NCBI GenBank assembly: GCA_016808115.1
Contig: JAEQBH010004549.1
Coordinates: 372,001-436,000 of the forward strand
Length of the DNA stretch: 64,000 bases
Source of the DNA: Tetrastigma voinierianum
Lineage: Eukaryota; Streptophyta; Magnoliopsida; Vitales; Vitaceae
Direction: 5' to 3'
Below the pieces are notes generated by a model. The model had not been told where the DNA came from, did not search any database, and saw only the letters and a program-made list of their open reading frames with translations. The translations under genes and the position numbers were made by a program. Shown piece after piece: positions 11,312 through 20,350 of the stretch (positions are counted from its first letter, which is position 1; every line of letters begins with the position of its first letter).

Positions 11312-12999
11312 TGTGACGCCCCGACCCGAGGGTCCGTTGACAACCCGTTAACCCGCGGAATACATGTAGACATTGAGTGTCTCGATACCCGCAAAAAATG
11401 AGTGTCTCTACGAGACTTCGAACATGAGTAAAAATAGCCCACGTCGAGACGTACATGCATATTCGCCCCAAAATATGGCAACTATATTACAATAGTTTCA
11501 AGAGTAATTACACTCTTATACAACATGCATCGATCATAATGTTTCCTTACATGTTTTACAGCCATATAAACAAAGCCACATGTCGGCTTTCTTCTCAAGC
11601 GACCTCTAGTGGCTGTCTTCTGAATACTCCAGTATGCACGAAAGGGGGGATCCAGCGGGGTGAAAGATTCCAGTAGTTGAACTCTCCTACGAGGGTTACT
11701 CCCCACCTAAAATGCACATGCAATGACAAACACACACATTCAAGTGAATTCATAATTCCTACTCGAATGTCTACATGTTATGGATGAGAATGTGACTCAC
11801 CTTTTCCCACTTCTCAAGCCCTCACTGACTCCCTCACGCATGCCTGCCCAGTTGTGAGAAAACACTGCCAAAAACAAAAGCGTTTTGTTCCTAAAAAACA
11901 GAAAACTAATTTTTTCGATAAAATTATATCGACAACCTCCGAGGAATCGCTTGATAACTTCTCCGAACAGCCATAGTCATCCTCCGAGATGAACTGTTGG
12001 ACAACTCTCCAAGGCAATTCTTCGGAAAATCTTCCTATGAAATTCATTTGACAACCATGTTTTTCATGTCATGCACTCATACCTACTGTTCTAGGTTTCC
12101 CCAGTGCATATGAAATGCAATATGCCATTTTCATACAATACATGTTAATATATCAAGCATGCATATATTAACAAAATTTACACACAACAACATGTTATTC
12201 AAACATAGCAATAACATATCAACACACAAGCAACACATATAGTCCACGGTCAGTTTCGGGACTGTCCAAAACCACTCTAGGGATTTTGCCACTCGCCCAA
12301 AGTTTTCAGACCGAATGAACGTGGCCACTGGGCCCCGAACATCCTTAACCATTAAAATGGCTCTACCATGGAACAAAAACAAGTAGAGAAAACTTCACCA
12401 CCTGGAAGCTGTCGAATTCCATAATACCCTGCAGACCACGCGCAGCTTCAGAAGCAGTGATCAACTTCGCTCTCGTCTCGCGACTTAACTGACGATCACC
12501 GGAAATCTAGAGAGAAGGTAGAACTTCTCTCTAAAAGCTCTTTCTTTCTTTCTCCCTTTCTCTCTCTTTTTCTCTTTTTCCCTCCCAAACCTGTTGGGAG
12601 AAGATAGGGGTCAACTTGGTGTCCTCTCACTTTCCAAGTGTCAAGCTCCCATTGGCTCCTTAGAATAACCTTATCCCCTTATCCATCTACCATGGATTTT
12701 CACCCAATCACATGTTGTCACATGTCTCTTATGGATCTCATTTGAGCTCATGTTTGACTCATTCTATTACGACATCGCGTAAGACTGGCACACTCACAAT
12801 ATGTCATGTCCCGCACCACTGACATGTCTCGAAATGTGAAATTTCGACCGTCGAATTTGACGAAATAGACGTGGTATTTGCAAGACAGCTCCAATGGTGA
12901 AGTCTCGGCTTTCAAGCACCAGATCTAGAAAATTCCTGGATGGACCGAAATTACCATGTTATCCATTTTCAGAAAATTAGAAATTTCTGGGGTCTTACA
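11312..12999 (-). repeat. 5' LTR of element T
   Basis: On the minus strand it begins TGTAAGACCCCAGAAATTTC and ends GGGGCGTCACA, with the TG...CA ends of LTRs. A TATA-like GTATAAGAG at about 11510-11520 lies roughly 200 bases before the LTR end, which places R-U5 there. No primer binding site follows; the next bases are already pol sequence. Confidence 0.75.
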
Positions 13000-14195
13000 C
13001 TACGGGTCTCTTACACCCACACATTTTCAACTGAGGGGACTAACAGCCCCTTTCTTGCTTCGCCCAATACACATTAATTACTTTTCATTTTATGATTTGA
13101 ACTATGAGCCTTTATTGGACATAGTCCTAAAGACAAACTCAACCAACATTCACCAAGATTAGTGAACAACCATACCGTGCACTCACACCCGACTTTATGC
13201 AATGTCACCGTGCACATGAATGCAATGATGCCAATTCATATATCCAATTCCAATGGCTCATACACAATTATATTTCATATTATTCGAACAATCATGTTAA
13301 CACATCAATTGCATGCATTAACATATCATTTTCCACACACATTCCAAGCCATTCATTTTAAGCAATATCACACGGATACTGGCCCAACAGCACCGACCGC
13401 ACGGGGCCCCAAATCAGTCCGTGGTCTGTCCATGGACGGTCCCCTCATCAAGCATCGGTTCCACTTCGTGGAACCAAGAATCCATGGCCCTTTCCGGCCT
13501 CACAACACCGAAAACCATTTCATGGATTTTTAAACAAGAAATAACCAAGTAGGAGAAGACCCCTACATCTCGGAGTTTGTCGAAATTGCACAATACCGGT
13601 ACCCACACGTAGCTCTTGCAGTGGGGATTAACTTTGCCTCTTGTCTCGCCGGGATTCAACGGACCAATCACCGAAAAATCTAGAGAGAAGGTAGACTCTC
13701 TCTCTCTAAAACTCTCTCCCTAAAACTCTCTCCTTTGTTCCCTCTCTCTTTTTCCTTCCCCTTCTCCCCAAACCGGTTGGGTCAAGATTGGGTCAAGAGA
13801 ATTGTCTTCTCTCTCTTGCCACATGTCACCCTCTTAGTGGCTACCTGATTGGCTACACCTATCCCTTATCCATCTACTTATTTCTATCTAATAACATGAT
13901 GCCACATGTCTCCTATGGCCCACACTTTAGCTCAATGTTTGACTTGCTCTCTACTTGACACGTAAGACACCGCGAGCTACCATCTTAGGCTATGTCTCCG
14001 TACCATTCTTCCTCGCGCCTCGAAAAACGCAAATTCGATCGGCTCCTAATTCGACGAATTCAACGCGATAATGGATAAGTAGCACGATTCCAACAAATAA
14101 GATGCTTTCATCATCTCGAGATCTAGAAAATTTCTGATTGACGTAAATTACCATTTTACTCTTTTTCAAAAAACTGGATCTTCTGGGGTTTCACA
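13000..14195 (-). mobile_element. LTR fragment, probably the other part of fragment A
   Basis: Ends TTTCACA, which reversed gives TGTGAAACCCCAG, the LTR 5' terminus. It carries the family's 'ctagagagaaggtagac' hairpin region and a CT-rich patch (13690-13760). It starts upstream of the landmark 'gtgcactcac', which fragment B already contains, so it is not B's continuation but fits A. Confidence 0.65.
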
Positions 14196-15539
14196 CTTAT
14201 GAGAGAAAAATTCATCCTTAAAGGTATACAATATTTATGTTATTAGCAAAACATCAATTAAAGGTATCCTTGACCAAGAAAAAAGATAAGAACTTTGGAT
14301 TTCATTAGTTAATCCAACCGTGGATCGTCCTTTTATTCTTCTCATATTTTAGTATGTTATTTGCAATGACTTAAGCTATGGATATGCTAATTTGGATCAT
14401 TGGTTTTATCTCTATATTACAAATGTTTTGTAAGACCCAAACTTTTCCAATTTTGATGCATTTTGTTGAAAAACACACGACTTTAACTTTGAAGAATGAT
14501 ATAAGTAAAGTTTCAACATAATTCTAATTAAATTAAATAAATTTTGTATATTGCAAATTATCTAATCTACATGGAAAAGGGGAAATTTTTTAAATAATTA
14601 AATTTTTTTTAATTTAGAATGTAAATTTAGATTTTATACAATTTTAATTCAATTTAAAAAAAAACTTGATAATTATTATTTTTAATTTTAAAATTAAAAT
14701 TCATATTTACTAAAACCTAAAACCTAAAAATTCAAATTTATTTTTTTATTCATTATGCAAATTTATTTTTCTCAATTATCACTGTCAGATTACAGTGATA
14801 TCGTGCCTATAAGTCAGGCTATTAAACAAAGTATGTATATTTAAAAGAAAATTTTTTTAGTTCAGGATATAAATGACAAAGTGGTAAAAGTTCATGATTT
14901 AAATTTTTATTTTCCCGAAATAAATTGATATTAAAAATGCTCTAAATAATTGTTAATAGAGAAAAACAGATAAAATGAATTTGAATAAACATGTTTGGTA
15001 TCTCACACTAGAGAACTAAGGAAATCTAAGCTTGGTTATTTCCTACATTTTTTCTTGGTCGCTATAATGGAATTATGGAGCACCCAATTGGGACCACCAC
15101 AAGACAAATAGAGAATTGGATAGATATATATCCTTGCGAGGACGTCGCTAATATATTTCCTAAGATCATTAAAATGATTTTGATGTATGTTTAATCTTTT
15201 GATTGATCGACTATTTGGTAGGGGTCTTCGCAAAGTAATTGGAAAGAATCGATCACTAACTATAGGAGTCAGTAATATATGATAGCATCGATACTCAGTA
15301 TATAATCAAATAAATGAAGGCTAATTATTTTTATATATATGAACTTTATTCAAAATGATTATGTGCCTTTTTCATAATAATTATCAAAATGATTACAAGA
15401 AGTGAATATGTTTCAAATAAGGTTGGACCTCTTAAAATACTAGCTTGTAGTCTTTGGCGACGAGTCCAAAAGTCTTCGGCAAAAGGAGGACCAAGTAAAG
15501 GTTTGGACAACTAGTGCAACTGAAGGGATACAATATTTA
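14196..15539. repeat. Duplicated block, copy 1 (LecRK 5' flank)
   Basis: AT-rich non-coding DNA whose right part (about 14580-15539) recurs at 16470-17240 and at 19020-19589 continued in 33713-34575. Shared words in order: 'gtatgtatatttaaaagaaa', 'taaattgatattaaaaatgc', 'aatctaagcttggttattt', 'ggaattatggagcaccca', 'gagaattggatagata', 'tcttttgattgatc'. Nearest the relic gene, 'ggttggacctcttaaaatac' through 'gtttggacaactagtgcaac' recurs at 34445-34550, so this is the former promoter and upstream region of a LecRK gene. Confidence 0.75.
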
Positions 15540-15835
15540 ATTAGAAAATAATGGGTTATGTGTGCAAGTTGCAATAGAACCCGAATTACACACATGGAAT
15601 CTGACAAAATTCTCCCCCTTCAATATCTCTTCCTGATTTCCATTTTCTTCTTTCTAGTATTCCCTTCTGCAACTTCATTGTCCTTCAACTTCACCAACTT
15701 TGATGTAGGAGGAGAAGGTGCATATTCTCCTGAAGGATGCATCCAACTGACCAGAAACCAGAACAGCAAATATCTAAATGATAGCTAGGGTCTAGCCCTG
15801 TATAGCGAGCGGTTGTATATCTCGGATCCGGCCTC
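15540..15835 (+). pseudogene. LecRK relic A: truncated lectin-receptor kinase 5' end
   Basis: The in-frame ATG at 15594 is preferred over 15558 because a signal peptide follows at once, with a hydrophobic core ('YLFLISIFFFLVFPSATS'). The mature start 'LSFNFTNFD' and 'CIQLTRNQNS' is the typical N-terminus of a legume-type lectin domain. The reading frame ends at a stop at 15786-15788. Similarity to the second relic persists to about 15833 (gcgagcggttgtat), then stops a few bases before a foldback element. LecRKs are plasma-membrane receptors with an extracellular lectin domain and a cytoplasmic Ser/Thr kinase; here everything after the first ~65 residues is gone. Confidence 0.8.
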
Positions 15836-15844
15836 CAGAAATTC

Positions 15845-16400
15845 AAATTTTAAAAAATAAATTTTAATTACATAAATTAGTACTTAAAATTCATAATTTA
15901 AACACATTCCAAAAACTTGTAATAGAAAAAACTAAAGATGCAGCTTTTTAAAATATTAAAATTGAAATTCATTTTTTTCTAAAAATTTTTTATTCAAAAT
16001 TAGGTCATTTTAAAGTTAATAATTATTATTTAAAATCCAAACTTAATTCTTTTTAAAATAGAAATTAAAACTTAATTTTAATCAAATAATTCATTTGATC
16101 TTGTGAATTTAAAAATAAATTTTAATTGTGATTTTAAAGAATTGAATTTGGATTTTTAGAAAATTTGATTTATTAACTTTAAAATGAACAGTTTACTACC
16201 TTATAACTAAAAGTGTATTAAAAAAACTTTAAAATGACAATCTTAAATCAAGAATTTTGGAAAAAAATAATTTCAAATTTGAATATTAAAAAAAAAGATT
16301 CTTTACTTTTTATTACAAATTTTAGAAATGTGTTTAAATTATGAATTTTAATATTACTAATTTATGTAATTAAAATTTATTTTTTAATTCATAAAATCAA
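15845..16400. mobile_element. Long foldback (MITE-like) element, copy 1
   Basis: The left end (ttaaaaaataaattttaatt, then acataaattagta and aaattcataatttaaacaca) is found almost unchanged in reverse complement at the right end (about 16295-16395). The arms stay alignable towards a centre near 16110, with one arm lacking about 50 bases (the segment with 'actaccttataactaaaagtg'). No protein is coded. A long, AT-rich, near-complete hairpin of about 550 bp is typical of foldback/MITE elements. Target duplications were not resolved. Confidence 0.7.
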
Positions 16401-17240
16401 ATTTGTCTTCCAAAACTAATAATTCCATGCAATTTGCTAAACTTAAAATTTACTTTTTTATTTATTTAATTAAATAATGAATTTTTTAAATTTAGAATGT
16501 AAATTCAGAAATTTTCCAATTTTAATTCATTTTAAAATTTCATACTTTATTTTTAATTTTAAAAATTAAAATTCATATTTTCTAAAAATCTAAAATTCAA
16601 ATTTATTTATTTATTCATTACGCAAATTTATTTTCTCACCATCACGTCAGACATGCTGTGGCATTAACGGCGCCAAGTCGCTATTAAAAACGAGTTACGT
16701 GATATTTAAAGAAAACTTCTTTAAGCTTAAAGATATAAACGACAAAGCCAGAAGCTCTCAAAGATTTAAACTGTTATTTTCCCTAAATAAATTGATATTA
16801 AAAATGCTTTAAATAATTTTTAATAAAGAAAAACAGATAAAATGAGTTTGAATAAACATCTTTGGTATCTCATACTAGTCAACTGAGGAAATCTAAGCTT
16901 GGTTATTTACTACATGTTTTCATGGTCCCCATAATGGAATTATGGAGCACCCAACTAGGACCACCGCAAGACAAATAGAGAATTGGATAGATACATGTCC
17001 TTGCAAGGAAGTCGCTCAGATATTTCCTAAGATACTAGGATGACTTTGATGGGCTTAATCTTTGATTGACCAACTATTTGGTAGGGCTCCTCAAAGTAAT
17101 TGGAAAAGTATCGAATTGCCAACTATAGAGTCACACTAAAAAAAAAAAAACCTATAGGAGCCAGTAATATATGCTAGCATTGATACTCAGTATGTAATTA
17201 AAAATCGAAGGCTAATTTGTTTTATATATATGGACTTTAC
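16401..17240. repeat. Duplicated block, copy 2
   Basis: From about 16470 the sequence parallels 14580-15345 (same words, same order, including 'catactagtcaactgagg' and 'ggagcacccaactaggacc'). It contains an A-run at 17137-17149. Similarity fades after 'atatatggactttactcaac' (17240), before any lectin-coding sequence, so this copy has no gene left. Confidence 0.7.
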
Positions 17241-18303
17241 TCAACTAATAGTACTTTTTTTTAATTCACTGTCATAGAACTTAGAATTTCGAATTATCAA
17301 AAGGGAATGATGTGAAAGGTGTACCATATCACCAGTTCAAATATACGAAATAAAACTCAACTCGCCCATATTAGTGTGAAATATATTGTCTACGCCACAC
17401 GAAGACGCACTTTCCCCTATTAAGCATTTGAATGTTCTTACGAGCTGACAGTGGCACCATTTATTTAACACTTACGGTAGGTGGCTCATTTCTAATATAA
17501 CATTACCATTACACCACGTAACACATAAGCACGATTGTGTTACATTAACGAAATAATCGCTGCTACATTAAAGATGACAAGGTTACATTAAGCGATAAAT
17601 TTCATTCCTGCAGCCACAAATAAATTCGCCTAATAATCAATTCATTAAAGCGCAATTTCGCCTTAATAAAAATGCATACTTTTTATTAATTTAATAAAAT
17701 ACATTTCATATTAATATGCGCGTACTTTATTTTCATTATTTTTGATGATATGATGCACCTTTACAGCATTCCCCCAATTATTAAATATAAGGGCCTACCA
17801 AAGGTTTAGAACATATATTTCAAATTCAAATTTTGGTTTGGAAGTTCTTCTAGCCCAAAAGAAGATGTTATGGTCGTCTAAGTCTTGCTTCATCCCACAC
17901 ATATGACTACTAATTTTTTTCTTCCACAAGCCAAAAAGCATGTGGTGGAAGATTCTCGGTGGATTTAATCAAAGGAAATGATTTTATGTGTTGGGTTTAG
18001 AATTGACACAATATATCTTCGTCCACAGTGTTCCATAAGAATATGTCTACTTCGGAGTTCAAGTTTGATAAAGATTTAAAGATTTAAACATGAAGTCCCT
18101 AGAGAGAGTCGGGACTATATTCGGAACTGACTTGGGACATCAATAAGTTCTAGACTCTTAAAGCCCAAGGTAACTGGAAGGAAGAAAATAAAAAGGCTAG
18201 GTGTATCCTATAAATAATGTTAAAGGTAAAAAAATCCACCTAGGAGATAATCTCTTGAATGAAGTTGGAACACAAAAAGGACTCCACCCAGCAGTTAATT
18301 ATC
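17241..18303. other. Non-coding flank of copy 2
   Basis: No gene. 17450-17640 (catttatttaacact, gtgttacattaa) resembles 34000-34210 loosely, so part of it is still LecRK-upstream DNA. The dispersed repeat shared with 397-481 is at 17744-17831. From about 17832 to 18303 there is unassigned sequence with a TATA-like 'cctataaataatg' at 18207; it could be a piece of an unrecognised LTR. Confidence 0.5.
17744..17831. repeat. Dispersed repeat, second copy of 397-481
   Basis: Same order of 'gatgcacctttaca', 'attccccc' and 'attaaatata' as at 397-481. Function unknown. Confidence 0.6.
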
Positions 18304-18392
18304 ATGACGCCCCAAAACTCCGATCCGTTGACCACCACACCATTAGTAAACTCATGGATGCTCTAAGAATCCGACACCACATCGTTGCCAGT
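18304..18392 (-). mobile_element. Short scrap of the chromovirus LTR 3' end
   Basis: 'tgacgccccaaaactccga' followed by 'ctcatggatgctctaagaa' and 'ccgacaccac' matches 6458-6536 of element T's LTR. Only about 90 bases remain, directly against the second foldback element. Confidence 0.65.
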
Positions 18393-18965
18393 CTCCATTT
18401 TCTAAAATTTTCACATTTTCTAAAAATCCAAATTTAATTATTTTAAATAGAAATTAAAACTTAATTTTAATCAAATAATTAATTTGATTTTGTGAATTTA
18501 AAAATAAATTTTAATTGTGATTTAAAAGAATTGAATTTGGATTTTTAGAACATTTGAGTTATTAACTTTGAAATGAATAGTTTACTACCTTATAACTAAA
18601 AGTGTATTAAAACTTTAAATGACAATCTTTGAATCAAGAATTTTGAAAAAAATACTACTGATTTTTTGTGAATTTAAAATAAATTTTAATTGTGATTTAA
18701 AAGAATTGAATTTTGATTTAGAAAATTTGGAAGTATTAACTCTAAAATGAACACTACCTTATAACTAAAAAACAGATTAAAAAACTTTAAAATGACAATC
18801 TTGAATCAAGAATTTGAAAAATAATTTCACTTTTAATATTAAAAAAAGATTCTTTAGTTTTTTATTACAAATTTTAAACGCTGCTTAAATTACGAATTTT
18901 AAAATTACTAATTTATGTAATTGAAATTTATTTTTAACTCATAAAATCAAATTTGTCTTTCAAAA
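18393..18965. mobile_element. Foldback element, copy 2, rearranged
   Basis: Shares the right-arm sequence of 15845-16400, but that arm is present twice in tandem (about 18440-18655 and 18656-18960). Both repeats carry 'taaattttaattgtgattt', 'actaccttataactaaa' and 'atgacaatctt'. Most of the left arm is missing. Seen directly; a duplication within the hairpin is inferred. Confidence 0.6.
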
Positions 18966-19589
18966 ACTAATCATTCGCGTAATTTGCTAAACTTAGTTCA
19001 TATATTTTTTATTTCATTAAATAATGAAATTTTAAATTTAGAATGTAAATTCTGGATCATACACTCTTAATTCAATTAAAAAAAAACTTGACAATTATTA
19101 TTTTAATTTTAAAATTAAAATTCATATTTCTAAACCTAAAAATCAATTTTATTTATTTATTCATTATGTGAATTTATTTTTCAATTATCATGGTTCGTAT
19201 TGTGGTTAAGGATATTAAGGCTAGAAGTTCTATTAAAATGAAAGTATGTATATTTAAAAGAAAACTTTTTTATTTTAGGATATAAATGACAAAGTAGTGA
19301 AAGTTCAAGATTTAAATTATTATTTTCCCTAAATAAATTGATATTAAAAATGCTCTAAATAATTTTTAATAAAGAAAAACAAATAAAATGAATTTGAATA
19401 AACATCTTTGGTATCTCATACTAGCAACTGAGGAAATCTAAGCTTGGTTATTTACTACATGTTTTCTTGGTCACCATAATGGAATTATGGAGCCCCCATC
19501 AGGACCACAAAACAAATAGAGAATTGGATAGATACATCTCCTTGCGAGGAAGTTGCTAAGATATTTCCTAAGATAATTAGGATGATTTT
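18966..19589. repeat. Duplicated block, copy 3, left half
   Basis: Parallels copy 1 from about 19020 ('gtatgtatatttaaaagaaa', 'aagcttggttatttactac', 'gagaattggatagataca') and stops at 'ggatgattttt'. The continuation 'gatgtatgcttaatctttt' is found at 33717, on the far side of E1, proving that E1 inserted here. Confidence 0.8.
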
Positions 19590-20350
19590 TGATGATGCCT
19601 TTTTTCAACCTGACTACTTGAAATAAGGTCAGTATCGTTAAAGTTAGACCTCGACTCAGCCGGGCGGGTCAAGTCTACAGTTCGGGTCGCTTGGCTGAAG
19701 TAGATCGCCGGTGAAGGCCGATCTGGTGTGCTCGACGCGCGCATCTCCTCTACAAGTCAGCAGCAGCGGGTCACAGTGGCGCCGCCCGCACGCTCCGATA
19801 CCTAAGTCGGCTTACGAGAGTAAAAGATGACCGCTAGAGGCGATCGCGTTACAGACCTTTCACCGGATGGGCGGGTCCCAGATGAGTAATTACATGCTTT
19901 TCCCACCGGGAGATGTTAGCGATTCTTCCCACCTGGGATGAGATATTTCTTTCCTTACCGTCGTTAGATTATCAGCAGATATCAATGGTAGCTTTATCAG
20001 AATTATCCTCCTTCCTTATCGGGTGGGATCCAAACATCCGTAGGATGAGTCGTTATACCTTAATTATCCTGTTTTCTTTGATGAGATTTAATTGGAGATT
20101 TAGTCAGATTCATAGGATAAGAAGTTATAAGGGATTATTCTACTTTCCCATCGGCGGTATCTAATCCGGATTACAGGATGTTGAATCTTCCAAATTACCC
20201 ACGACCCACTTTTGGGGCCGCGCTTAGACCTGCCTTCGTTGGGTTATCGGGGCCGTGGGCCCTGATGTTTCATTAGGCACGCCACTTCTTTGGGTTTGGC
20301 GAGTGGGCCTACGAGCCCATTTTTCAAACCTTATCACCCTCCCCCACTCA
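19590..20350 (-). repeat. 3' LTR of E1
   Basis: Aligns with 32995-33712 through 'gatgagatatttctttcc', 'ttgatgagattta', 'tggagatttagtcagattc' and 'ccttccaaattaccca'. On the minus strand it starts near TGAGTGGGGGAG and ends GGCATCATCA. The first 350 bases are GC-rich here but heavily altered in the partner LTR, as expected of an old insertion. Confidence 0.75.

Larger units (their letters stand above)
6458..12999 (-). mobile_element. Element T: Ty3/gypsy chromovirus (Tekay/Del-like), gag-deleted
   Basis: Two related LTRs (6458-8301 and 11312-12999) flank a minus-strand internal region coding for reverse transcriptase, RNase H and integrase with a degenerate chromodomain-like tail. Gene order and tail point to the chromovirus branch. 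The internal region ends about 20 bases after the RT N-terminus and joins the 5' LTR directly, so gag, protease, leader and primer binding site are gone. Flanks 'cttcg' (6453-6457) and 'ctacg' (13000-13004) match at 4 of 5 bases. The pol frames are broken; the copy is old and non-autonomous. Confidence 0.75.

Noticed and set aside
18201..18437. 78-residue plus-strand frame
   Set aside because: Crosses the junction between unassigned DNA, an LTR scrap and a foldback element.
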